A DNA stretch of 5,732 bases from Planctomycetota bacterium (GTDB lineage Bacteria > Planctomycetota > UBA1135): assembly GCA_027623585.1 (NCBI GenBank), contig JAQBVK010000170.1, positions 1 through 5,732 on the forward strand, read 5' to 3'. The notes beneath the pieces are model-generated. The model made no database searches, was not told the DNA's origin, and saw only the letters and a list, made by a program, of their open reading frames with translations. Positions 1 to 5,732 of this stretch are shown here, piece after piece; position 1 is the first letter of the stretch; each line of letters opens with the position of its first letter. The position numbers and the translations under genes are program-made.

Positions 1-1
1 G

Positions 2-181
2 TGGCCGTCTGACCGCTTGGACGTGGCGATCGAAGCCGCCGGGGACGAAGAAAGCCGCTGGCTGCTGTTGCGAGCCCTTGGCCCGCGGTCCGCCGAGGTG
101 CTGACGGCCTTTGCTGCTCGCCTCGCCGAGGCTGGAATTCCCGTCGAATCCTCTGAACCGCCGCCGATGGCGCCGCGTTGA
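2..181 (+). CDS. C-terminal part of a TsaE-like tRNA threonylcarbamoyladenosine ATPase (5' cut by window edge)
   Basis: This is the last 59 codons of a plus-strand gene, ending in TGA at 179-181; the start lies outside the window. The visible tail reads like the C-terminus of TsaE: a Trp-Pro followed by DRLDVAIEAAGDEESR, then a strand and ALGPRSAEVL followed by a helix. TsaE proteins typically end with a 'DRL.i.i...g..R...l.a.G.rs..ll..l' pattern. TsaE is the P-loop ATPase that assists TsaB/TsaD in making t6A37 on ANN-decoding tRNAs in the cytoplasm. The Walker A and B motifs that would prove this are upstream and cannot be seen, so the name is a pattern match only. The stop is 4 bases before the first candidate start of the sigma-factor gene, so the two may be co-transcribed. 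Confidence 0.6.
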   Translation, partial: WPSDRLDVAIEAAGDEESRWLLLRALGPRSAEVLTAFAARLAEAGIPVESSEPPPMAPR

Positions 182-185
182 CCCC

Positions 186-743
186 ATGGAATCTGGCATG
201 GACGACCGCGGCGACCTCCTGGCACGATGCCAGCAGGGCGATCCGGAGGCCTTCGACTTGCTGGTGTCGGAGATGGCCCCGCGTTTGAAGGGCTATTTTC
301 TGCGCCAGGGAGCCGAGACAGCCACCGCGGACGACCTCGCCCAGAATGTCTTCGTGCGCGTGCTCCAGAGCCTCGATCGCTACCGGCCAGCCGGTCGGAT
401 GGGCGCGTACTTCTTGCGCATCGCTCGTAATTTGTGGATCGACCACACGCGGCGGACGCAGAAGGTGCGGCGGGTCGAAGACCAGCCGGAGTGGAGCGAT
501 GCGCGACCGGGACCACTGGAGGCCGCGGAGACCGGTGACCGCGCCGCTCAGGTGCAGGCGGCGCTCGCCGAGCTGGATCGCGATGCGCGCGAGCTCCTCG
601 AGCTCGCGGTGCTGCAAAAGTTACCTTACAAGGAAGTCGCCGAGCTTCTCGAGGTGCCGATTGGCACCGTGAAGTCACGCGTGTTCTACGCGCTCCGGCG
701 TCTGCGCGAGCGGCTGGCTCTGCTCGATGAGGGAACGGAATGA
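186..743 (+). CDS. ECF-type RNA polymerase sigma factor (sigma-70 family)
   Basis: The product is 185 residues, the usual size of an ECF sigma factor, with only regions 2 and 4. Region 2 spans about residues 10-92: an N-terminal helix LLARCQQGDPEAFDLLV, the core-binding helix DDLAQNVFVRVLQSLDRY (49-66), and the -10-recognition part YFLRIARNLWIDHTRR (75-90). An acidic/Ala-rich linker follows (about 93-127). Region 4 (about 128-178) has a helix-turn-helix YKEVAELLEVPIGTVKSRVF with the ALRRLRERL recognition-helix end. It should direct core polymerase to a small regulon and be held inactive by the next gene's product. Two ATGs are possible: 186, with no Shine-Dalgarno, and 198, with GGA at 188-190 seven bases upstream; the latter begins MDDRGD and may be the real start. 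The frame also runs back to a TTG at 111, but that part lies inside the upstream gene. The ECF subgroup cannot be assigned here. Confidence 0.93.
   Translation: MESGMDDRGDLLARCQQGDPEAFDLLVSEMAPRLKGYFLRQGAETATADDLAQNVFVRVLQSLDRYRPAGRMGAYFLRIARNLWIDHTRRTQKVRRVEDQPEWSDARPGPLEAAETGDRAAQVQAALAELDRDARELLELAVLQKLPYKEVAELLEVPIGTVKSRVFYALRRLRERLALLDEGTE
729..734 (+). promoter_or_regulatory. Ribosome binding site of the anti-sigma candidate
   Basis: GAGGGA lies inside the last codons of the sigma-factor gene, 5 bases before the ATG at 740. It is the best Shine-Dalgarno match in the window and fixes the start of the downstream gene at the ATGA overlap. Confidence 0.7.
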
Positions 744-1486
744 CTCATTTCCCGCACGATCTTCCGCAACACTCCGGCGCCGAACGCGTCGAGGAGACGG
801 AACAACGCGAGTTGCTCGCGCTGGCGGAGGAACTGCGCGAGGCTTGCCCAGATCCCGCAGTCGACGCCGAGTTCGCCGACGCCGTCCGCGCACGCATGGC
901 GCGTCCGTGGACGGTGTGGCGCACGATCGAGCATTCGCGCCTCGCGCGCACCGCAGCCACCATGATGGTGATCGTGGTGGGCGTCGCGCCGTTGGTGGCG
1001 CTGGCGCGCATGCTGCCTTGGTTCCGCGAAGACCGGCCGCCGATCGGCTTCATCCTGCCGCGCAACGCACCGGAGATCAGCGATCAACAGGTCGACGTGC
1101 CGCGGCCTTTGCCGCCGGCCGAATCCCTGCTTGCCACCGCCGACGCCACCGTTCAGCGCGATCGCCTGACGCGCGCCGCGACGAGTTGGCGCGAGGCGGG
1201 TCCGGCTGCACCCGCGGTTCCTACCGTGTCGCGCCCAGCCCGTTGGGAATCGGCGAGCGCCGAAGAGTTGTGGCAGGAGTTTGTCCGTCGCTGCGCGCAA
1301 CCGGAAGCGGAGCCGGTCCCCGCAGAGCTGGCGGCGAGGGCCCTCCGTCTTGCCTGGCAGGCGGATGAAGCGGAGCGGCTTGCCCTCGCCCCTTGGCTCT
1401 GGGTGCTGGGCGGCGACCCCTTCTCGCTCCGAGAGGCGCGTGCTTCTCACGCTTGGGCCGGCGCGCCCTGGTTGAGCGGGCGCTGA
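740..1486 (+). CDS. Putative single-pass membrane anti-sigma factor
   Basis: The product is 248 residues. Its ATG overlaps the sigma-factor stop in ATGA (740-743) and has a strong Shine-Dalgarno, so the two are almost certainly translationally coupled. The N-terminal ~70 residues are charged and helical (QRELLALAEELREACPDP, then FADAVRARMARPW), as expected for a cytoplasmic sigma-binding domain. One transmembrane segment follows at about 71-89, flanked by R67/R70 and R90. Residues 96-248 would be extracytoplasmic: a Pro/Ala-rich linker (about 121-170), then a Trp-rich helical part (about 171-225). There is no HxxxCxxC zinc anti-sigma motif; the only cysteines are C36 and C185. The anti-sigma role is inferred from gene order, coupling and topology, not from a recognised domain. 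It could instead be another ECF-linked membrane sensor or a protein of unknown function. Confidence 0.72.
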   Translation: MTHFPHDLPQHSGAERVEETEQRELLALAEELREACPDPAVDAEFADAVRARMARPWTVWRTIEHSRLARTAATMMVIVVGVAPLVALARMLPWFREDRPPIGFILPRNAPEISDQQVDVPRPLPPAESLLATADATVQRDRLTRAATSWREAGPAAPAVPTVSRPARWESASAEELWQEFVRRCAQPEAEPVPAELAARALRLAWQADEAERLALAPWLWVLGGDPFSLREARASHAWAGAPWLSGR

Positions 1487-1556
1487 TCCGCCTCTGGCAG
1501 GCCGCTCCCGGCAATGGCACCATGCGTCCGGGCAGTTCGCCCGTAGGCGCTTCCAG
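1487..1556 (+). other. Short gap between anti-sigma and tolC-like genes, with a small GC-rich inverted repeat
   Basis: This 70-base gap holds a perfect 5-bp inverted repeat, CGGGC (1529-1533) and GCCCG (1539-1543), around a 5-base loop. No T-run follows, so it is not a convincing terminator. It sits directly before AGG (1545-1547), a weak Shine-Dalgarno nine bases from the ATG at 1557, so if formed it would lie close to the translation start. I see no clear -35/-10 pair. In this GC-rich DNA a 5-bp stem can easily arise by chance. Confidence 0.3.
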
Positions 1557-3092
1557 ATGCCCGTTGTCTCCGCTGTCCTGGCCCTCGTGGGCTGCTTCGC
1601 TGCTCAGGAACCCGGCGTTCCTGAAGCGCCGGTCGGTTTTCCGCTGCGCTTGGAGGACGCCATCCGGCTCGTCCACGAGCACGGCTCCAGCCTTCAACAG
1701 GCGCGGTTGCGCGCCCTGGCCGAGAATGCCGGCATCGGCATTGCGGAAGGTGCCTACGATCCGACTTTGTTCGCGGATCTCACGTGGTCCTATTCGGAGC
1801 AGCCGGCGGGCGGTTTCTTCAGTTCCTTCGGCACCACGACTTCTCGCTCGCTGAGCGCGACGCAGGGGCTCCGCCAAGCACTCATGACCGGGGGATCGCT
1901 GTCCTTGAGTTTGCGGGAGGCTTACAACGACTATTCCTTCCTGCCGGATCCACAGAGTGATGCGTCGGTGAACCTCGAGTACCGGCAGCCGCTGCTGCGT
2001 GGCGCCTGGCAACTCTCGGCCACTCAGGAGCTCGAACAAGCACGCTTCAGCGCAGATCGCGCGCAGGCTGACATGCGACAGGCCGACAGCGACGTGGTCC
2101 AGTTGGTGGTGGACAAGTACTGGGATTTGGCTTTCGCCCTAGCCGACGTTGAAGTGAAACAACGCTCGCTCGCTCTGGCGCAAGCGCTCAAGGAGATGAC
2201 CGAGGCTAAGTTTCGCGTTGGCGCAGTCTCCGAGGTCGAAGTCGTGCAAACGGACGCGGACATCGCGACGCGCACCGACGCTCTGCTCGGCGCGCGGCAC
2301 CGCGCGCGCAACGCGCAGGACGAGTTGCGCATCCAAGTCTTCGGACTCGAGAACGCCGAAGAGTGGGGCTTCGATCTCACGCCGAGCAGCCTGCCCGTGG
2401 CTCCCGGCGTCGAAGTCCCGACTTGGGAGGAAACTTTCGCCGAAGCCCGGGCCTTCCGCGGCGATCTGCGCAAGTTGCGCGTGGACGTCGAAGCTTCGCT
2501 CTCAGCCTGGGATGCGGCGAAACACGACTTGATGCCGACTTTGGATCTCACCGCCACCGCGAACTACTCGGCCCAGGACCGCCAAGTCGGCGATTCGCTC
2601 GACCTTCTCCTCGACCGAGACTTTCCCGGCGCGACGGTCGGCATCGTGTTCGAGATGCCGATCGGGAATCGTTCCCAAGAAGGCATGGAGCAGCGCGCGC
2701 GTTGGAACTACTGGCTCGCGCAACGCGGGCTGAGGGATACGGAGAACACCGTCGCGTTGCAGGCGCGCGAAGCCGTGCGCAACACCGCCTATCAGGCCGA
2801 ACGGGTGGCGGTAACGGACCTGGCGCGCGAGGTCGCCGGACGCCAACTCGAGGCCGAGCAGCGCCGCTTGCGCGAGGGCGCGAGCACCAACTTCCAGGTG
2901 CTTCAGTTCCAGACCGATCTGGCGGCCGCAGAGAGCGCCGCGGCGCAGGCGCGCATGGATTACGCCAAGTCCGTGGTGCGCCTGAACACCGTGCGCGGGC
3001 TCAACTGGGACGGGAGCCGCCCCGATCTCGCTCATCTCGAGCAGTACCAGCCTGATCCGCGATTCGGGAAGCGAGAGAGCGCAGGTCGCTGA
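1557..3092 (+). CDS. TolC-family outer-membrane efflux protein
   Basis: The product is 511 residues, a normal length for a TolC/OprM-type channel. Such proteins form a trimeric outer-membrane barrel with a long periplasmic helical tunnel that docks to an inner-membrane pump through an adaptor. Two outer-membrane-efflux-protein repeats are visible. Repeat 1 (about 34-262) begins LRLEDAIRLV and carries YDPTLFADLTWS, the strand segment VNLEYRQPLLRG and long helices ending in the turn KFRVGAVSEVEVVQTDADIA (218-237). Repeat 2 (about 290-485) has MPTLDLTATANYS, VGIVFEMPIGNRS and the matching turn LREGASTNFQVLQFQTDLAAAES (438-460), a strong family signature. A hydrophobic start with LVGC (10-13) could be a lipobox, as in OprM/NodT-like lipoproteins, but the N-terminus lacks positive charge, so the start is uncertain. 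No pump or adaptor gene is visible, and its 3' end overlaps the convergent dus gene. Confidence 0.93.
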   Translation: MPVVSAVLALVGCFAAQEPGVPEAPVGFPLRLEDAIRLVHEHGSSLQQARLRALAENAGIGIAEGAYDPTLFADLTWSYSEQPAGGFFSSFGTTTSRSLSATQGLRQALMTGGSLSLSLREAYNDYSFLPDPQSDASVNLEYRQPLLRGAWQLSATQELEQARFSADRAQADMRQADSDVVQLVVDKYWDLAFALADVEVKQRSLALAQALKEMTEAKFRVGAVSEVEVVQTDADIATRTDALLGARHRARNAQDELRIQVFGLENAEEWGFDLTPSSLPVAPGVEVPTWEETFAEARAFRGDLRKLRVDVEASLSAWDAAKHDLMPTLDLTATANYSAQDRQVGDSLDLLLDRDFPGATVGIVFEMPIGNRSQEGMEQRARWNYWLAQRGLRDTENTVALQAREAVRNTAYQAERVAVTDLAREVAGRQLEAEQRRLREGASTNFQVLQFQTDLAAAESAAAQARMDYAKSVVRLNTVRGLNWDGSRPDLAHLEQYQPDPRFGKRESAGR

Positions 3093-4041
3093 GTTCGGTC
3101 AGCGAGTTGCAGGCTGCGCGCAGCGCCGGGGCGCCCGGAACGCCATGAAAGAAATCGGCGGATAGCCGGCGCATGATGCGCATGCCGCGGCCTTCGCCGT
3201 AGAGTGCGCAGACCCCTTCGCCGAGCTCGAGAAGGAGCGCGGCGCGTTCCGCCGGCTCGGGATCCGGAGGAACCTGGCGGCCTTCGAATGCGGCGATGAT
3301 CTGCGTGAACAGCCACGGGCGGCCGAGGGCTCCGCGACCGATCGCGATGCCGGAGACGCCGGTCTCCGCCATGCGCTGCGCGCTGGCGACGTCGATGATG
3401 TCGCCGTTGCCGATCACCGGGATCTCGACGGCGGCGGCGACCCTTCGGATCAGTTCAAGGTCGGCGCGGCCGGTGTAGCGCTGCTCGCGAGTGCGTCCGT
3501 GCACCGTGACTGCTTGCGCGCCAGCCGCGGCCACGGCGGCGGCGAATTCCGGCGCGTTCTTGTTCTCGTCGTCCCAGCCGGCACGAATTTTCACCGTCAC
3601 CGGAATTCGCACCTCGGCGCACATCGCGGCCACGCATTCTGCGGCGAGCTTCGGCTCGCGCAGCAGGGCGCTGCCTCCGCCGCATCCGGTGATCTTCGGC
3701 ACCGGGCAGCCGACGTTGAGATCCAAGAGATGAAAGCCACGCTCCTCGACTCGGCGCGCGGCGCTGGCCAGCACTTCGGGTTCGTTGCCGAAAATCTGCG
3801 CTGCAACCGGACGCTCATCATCGCCACGTTCTAGATAACTGAGTGATTTCTCGTCGTTATAGTGCAGGGCGCGCGAGGAGACCATCTCCGTGGTGGTCAA
3901 TTCGGCTCCGAAGCGGCGGCACAGTCTGCGATAAGCAAGGTTGGTGTTGCCCGCCATCGGCGCGAGCGCCAGGCCGTGCCTAAACTGGAACGGTCCCAGC
4001 GTGTAGCCGCGTGTCTTCGGTGACTTCTGTTCCGCCTCCAT
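3001..4041 (-). CDS. dus: tRNA-dihydrouridine synthase (DusB-like)
   Basis: The product is 346 residues, typical of bacterial Dus. It is an FMN-dependent, NADPH-using cytoplasmic enzyme that reduces specific uridines in tRNA loops to dihydrouridine. The (beta/alpha)8 barrel (about 13-250) carries all the landmarks: LAPMAGNTN (26-34, FMN loop), VAAQIFGNEPE (79-89), DLNVGCP (107-113) with catalytic Cys112, GGGSALL (121-127), VKIRAGWDD with K151, VTVHGRTREQRYTG with H181 and R183, IPVIGNGDI (207-215), and the phosphate-binding GIAIGRGALGRPW (231-243). A helical tRNA-binding tail follows. N34 stands where many homologues have Asp (MAGVTD). The open frame runs further upstream (to 4587), but that part is antisense to the lipoprotein gene, and the ATG at 4041 puts the barrel at a normal distance. 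Its last 30 codons overlap the tolC-like gene. The Dus subclass (A, B, C) is not certain. Confidence 0.95.
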   Translation of the reverse strand: MEAEQKSPKTRGYTLGPFQFRHGLALAPMAGNTNLAYRRLCRRFGAELTTTEMVSSRALHYNDEKSLSYLERGDDERPVAAQIFGNEPEVLASAARRVEERGFHLLDLNVGCPVPKITGCGGGSALLREPKLAAECVAAMCAEVRIPVTVKIRAGWDDENKNAPEFAAAVAAAGAQAVTVHGRTREQRYTGRADLELIRRVAAAVEIPVIGNGDIIDVASAQRMAETGVSGIAIGRGALGRPWLFTQIIAAFEGRQVPPDPEPAERAALLLELGEGVCALYGEGRGMRIMRRLSADFFHGVPGAPALRAACNSLTELSDLRSLASRIADQAGTARDERDRGGSRPS

Positions 4042-5674
4042 GAACCCGAGATTGTACTTCCGGCGGTCTGCGCTTTCGGTGCTGGCTCTCGTGGTCGCGA
4101 GTTGCGCCAAGGAGAACTCTCCCCCGCAAGGCGGCGCCGAGCAGGACGGAGGCGTGTTCGCGCTGAGCGACGCCGAGCGCCGCGCTTGGTTGGCTCCCGC
4201 GGACGACGATTGGGTCGGCCGCTGGCTCGAGCACTTGCGGGCGGGTCCCAAAGAGGGACAGAGATTCGCGATGGCTCGGCTGCGCGAGGAAGGCGCGAGT
4301 CTGGGTCCCGTGCTCGCGCAGGAGATCCACGCGATTGCGCTCGACTCGAGTCGCTTCGGGTTGATGGTGAATTTTCTCGCGGCGCTGGGAGCGAGCGGGG
4401 ACTCCAGCCAAGTGGAAGTTCTGGCCGAGGTCCTGCGCACCCATCCAACGCCCGTGGTGCGCACGCAAGCCGCCGAAGCGGCGGCCAATTTGCGGCCGTC
4501 CGCCTTATTGCCGACCTTGCGCGACGCGGTCACGCGCGAGTCCGAGGCTGCGCCACGGCGCGCCATGTTGATCGCGATCGCGCGCATCGGGGGCGAAGAG
4601 GGAATTGATTATCTCGAGGCGCGCGCCCGCGCTTGGCTGATGGAGGCCGGCATCGCGGGCATCAGCGAGGACAACGGAGAGTCATGGAACGCCTTGATGT
4701 TGGTGGACGGCGCGCAGCTCATGCCCGCCTTGCTGCGGCTCGACCCGCTGTTGCCGCCGCCCTTGCGCGTGCAGGCTCTGACCGCGCGCGTGGAGTTGGG
4801 CGATGAGAGCGTGGGGCCGGCGCTGCGCGAGTACTTGGACGCTGAGCAGTTCCCGTCCATCAAGACGCGAAGCTTGGCGCTCACCGCGCTCGCGGATTTG
4901 GAAGACTGGCCTTCTTTGTTAACGGCCGCGTCCGATCCGGACTTGGACGTGCAGCGCGCGGTGGCGCGTTTGCTGGGACTCCCTTCTGCGGCGGCAGCGG
5001 AGATCGGCACCGATCAGCTGGACGCTTGGCTGAGTTCCGCCGACGAAGATCTGCGCCACGCCGCGCTCGCGGGTTTGCTCGCGCGCGGGCAGCGCCACCG
5101 GCTCGAGCCGATGTTGCAGCTGGTGCGCGAGTTTCCGTTCCGTCTCGGATCGACCGAAGCGCTGCTGCTGCTCACGCAGCCCGAGTTTTTGGATCCGCGG
5201 CTGCCAGGGATCTTGCTGGGCTGCTGGGAGCAGGCCGAGGGCACCCATCGCATGGACATCTTGCGCGCCTTGACGAAGTTGCACGCCGCCGAGGGAGCGT
5301 CCTTGATGGCGCGGGTGCTCGCCGACGCCGGCGAAGACCTCGAGGTCCGCCGGGTCGCCGCCGCGTTGTTCGCGAACTTCGAGGAATGCGTGGAACCGCT
5401 CATCACTTGGTACGCGGACCAACCCGGAGTGTCGCGTGCGGTTGATCTGGTCGGTGGATTGGGACGGCGCGCGGAGTTGCCGCGCGCGCGCGAAGCCTTG
5501 TTGGCAATCGCCTCCGACGCGGAAGCGCCGGACGCCGTGCGCAAGGTCCTGTTGGATGCCTTGCCGCTGATGTTCGGATTCGAGGCTGCAGCTTTGCTAC
5601 AGGAGCTGCGCGCGCGAGAAACTCGTGCCGACCTGCGCGCCTACCTCGACGCGCTCCTGATCCGCTGGTTCTAA
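4040..5674 (+). CDS. HEAT-repeat-like lipoprotein of unknown function
   Basis: The product is 544 residues. The N-terminus is a classic lipoprotein signal: basic RLYFRRS (4-10), hydrophobic core to V19, and lipobox V19-A20-S21-C22. Cys22 would be lipidated, and Ala at +2 favours the outer membrane in proteobacteria-style sorting. After a Pro/Gly/Asp-rich linker (23-42) almost the whole chain is short amphipathic alpha-helices in pairs. HEAT/PBS-lyase-like units can be picked at about 125-150 (VEVLAEVL...PVVRTQAAEAAANL), 156-185, 241-265, 275-313 (DPDLDVQRAVARLLGL), 326-350 (DEDLRHAALAGLLARG), 418-450 (EDLEVRRVAAALFANF) and 483-515. Such solenoids are usually protein-binding scaffolds; no enzymatic motif is seen. 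Its start shares a CATG with the divergent dus start, and the preceding bases are pyrimidine-rich with no Shine-Dalgarno. An in-frame TTG at 4052 would also keep the signal peptide. Partners are unknown. Confidence 0.85.
   Translation: MNPRLYFRRSALSVLALVVASCAKENSPPQGGAEQDGGVFALSDAERRAWLAPADDDWVGRWLEHLRAGPKEGQRFAMARLREEGASLGPVLAQEIHAIALDSSRFGLMVNFLAALGASGDSSQVEVLAEVLRTHPTPVVRTQAAEAAANLRPSALLPTLRDAVTRESEAAPRRAMLIAIARIGGEEGIDYLEARARAWLMEAGIAGISEDNGESWNALMLVDGAQLMPALLRLDPLLPPPLRVQALTARVELGDESVGPALREYLDAEQFPSIKTRSLALTALADLEDWPSLLTAASDPDLDVQRAVARLLGLPSAAAAEIGTDQLDAWLSSADEDLRHAALAGLLARGQRHRLEPMLQLVREFPFRLGSTEALLLLTQPEFLDPRLPGILLGCWEQAEGTHRMDILRALTKLHAAEGASLMARVLADAGEDLEVRRVAAALFANFEECVEPLITWYADQPGVSRAVDLVGGLGRRAELPRAREALLAIASDAEAPDAVRKVLLDALPLMFGFEAAALLQELRARETRADLRAYLDALLIRWF
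4051..4080 (-). promoter_or_regulatory. Possible promoter for dus, very close to its start codon
   Basis: On the minus strand TACAAT (4056-4051) is one base from the TATAAT consensus and lies 9 bases before the dus ATG. About 17 bases further upstream the hexamer CCGAAA (around 4079-4074) is only a 3/6 match to TTGACA. If used, transcription would start within a few bases of the ATG, giving an almost leaderless mRNA; no clear Shine-Dalgarno lies just before that ATG. An AT-rich hexamer is notable in this GC-rich DNA, but the same bases also encode residues 4-6 of the divergent lipoprotein, so chance is possible. Confidence 0.3.
5481..5492 (+). repeat. (CG)6 dinucleotide tract inside the lipoprotein gene
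   Basis: Twelve bases of perfect alternating CG lie within the coding region, encoding part of a Pro-Arg-Ala-Arg stretch (about residues 481-484). Alternating purine-pyrimidine CG can adopt Z-form DNA and can slip in replication, but in this GC-rich gene it is most simply a product of codon choice. Confidence 0.6.
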
Positions 5675-5677
5675 GGC

Positions 5678-5694
5678 AGCGCTGAATAAGTGCT
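5678..5694 (+). terminator. Weak stem-loop just after the lipoprotein gene
   Basis: AGCGCT (5678-5683) can pair with AGTGCT (5689-5694) across a 5-base loop GAATA. This gives a 6-bp stem with one G-U wobble, starting 4 bases after the TAA, and is followed by TTCGTT. The stem is short and the U-run poor, so this is at best a weak intrinsic terminator. Confidence 0.3.
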
Positions 5695-5727
5695 TTCGTT
5701 CCGGCGCGTGGATTCGCGGCCGGGGTC

Positions 5728-5732
5728 AAGGA
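5728..5732 (+). promoter_or_regulatory. Possible ribosome binding site of a gene beyond the right edge
   Basis: The window ends in AAGGA, a good Shine-Dalgarno core on the plus strand. A plus-strand start may follow within about ten bases of the edge, but this cannot be seen. Confidence 0.25.

Noticed and set aside
111..185. Sigma factor starting at an upstream TTG
   Set aside because: These codons overlap the TsaE-like frame, add 25 residues not seen in ECF sigma factors, and two ATGs follow at 186 and 198 at the normal distance from region 2.
686..1450. Long minus-strand open frame opposite the anti-sigma gene
   Set aside because: Arg/Gly/His-rich translation with no domain; a shadow of the plus-strand gene, which has coupling, a Shine-Dalgarno and a membrane segment.
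1393..1854. Plus-strand open frame across the anti-sigma/tolC gap
   Set aside because: Composition is typical of a shifted frame and it competes with the well-supported tolC-like frame. I considered a frameshift joining it to a neighbour but saw no family sequence in it.
2363..3055. Plus-strand open frame inside the tolC-like gene
   Set aside because: Arg/Gly-rich shadow frame; the overlapping frame carries the clear efflux-protein signature.
4042..4587. Extension of the minus-strand dus reading frame far upstream of its ATG
   Set aside because: The extra ~180 residues are Ser/Ala/Arg-rich with no family resemblance and lie antisense to the lipoprotein gene, whose frame has a signal peptide and repeats. 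The frame is open because GC-rich codons rarely make stops on the opposite strand.
1..5732. tRNA or rRNA genes, CRISPR array, insertion sequence, attachment site or origin
   Set aside because: No cloverleaf with a CCA-type end, no regularly spaced direct repeats, no transposase or terminal inverted repeats, and no integrase were seen on either strand. Coding density leaves little room for them.

Overview
The window is a dense, GC-rich stretch of bacterial chromosome with no sign of mobile DNA. The organism is probably a diderm (Gram-negative-type), because it encodes a TolC-family outer-membrane channel and a protein with a lipoprotein signal peptide. Very high GC, strong G/C third-position use, a one-transmembrane anti-sigma candidate and a HEAT-repeat lipoprotein would suit Planctomycetota, Myxococcota or Acidobacteriota. 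The sequence alone does not settle which, and Planctomycetota is only a mild preference.

Layout. At the left edge is the last 59 codons of a plus-strand gene whose tail resembles the tRNA-modification ATPase TsaE. Four bases after its stop begins an ECF-type RNA polymerase sigma factor. Its stop codon overlaps the start of a one-transmembrane protein (ATGA overlap, good Shine-Dalgarno), which is best read as the cognate anti-sigma factor. After a 70-base gap comes a 511-residue TolC-family outer-membrane efflux protein, also on plus. A minus-strand tRNA-dihydrouridine synthase (Dus) follows, and its 3' end overlaps the 3' end of the tolC-like gene by 92 bases. Its start codon shares a CATG palindrome with the start codon of the last gene, a plus-strand 544-residue lipoprotein made largely of HEAT-like helical repeats. 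The final 58 bases hold a weak stem-loop and, at the very edge, an AAGGA that could be the ribosome binding site of a gene beyond the window.

How the genes may work together. The sigma and anti-sigma genes form a normal membrane-signalling pair. The tolC-like gene downstream could be one of its targets or simply a neighbour; no RND, ABC or MFS pump component is present here. Dus (and TsaE, if correctly named) are tRNA-modification housekeeping functions and probably sit here without a functional link to the envelope genes.

I see no strong evidence for a new multi-gene system. The points most worth a second look are the two gene-overlap geometries (3' tail-to-tail and shared start codons), the anti-sigma candidate without a zinc motif and with an unrecognised C-terminal part, the uncertain tolC start, and the uncharacterised HEAT-repeat lipoprotein.
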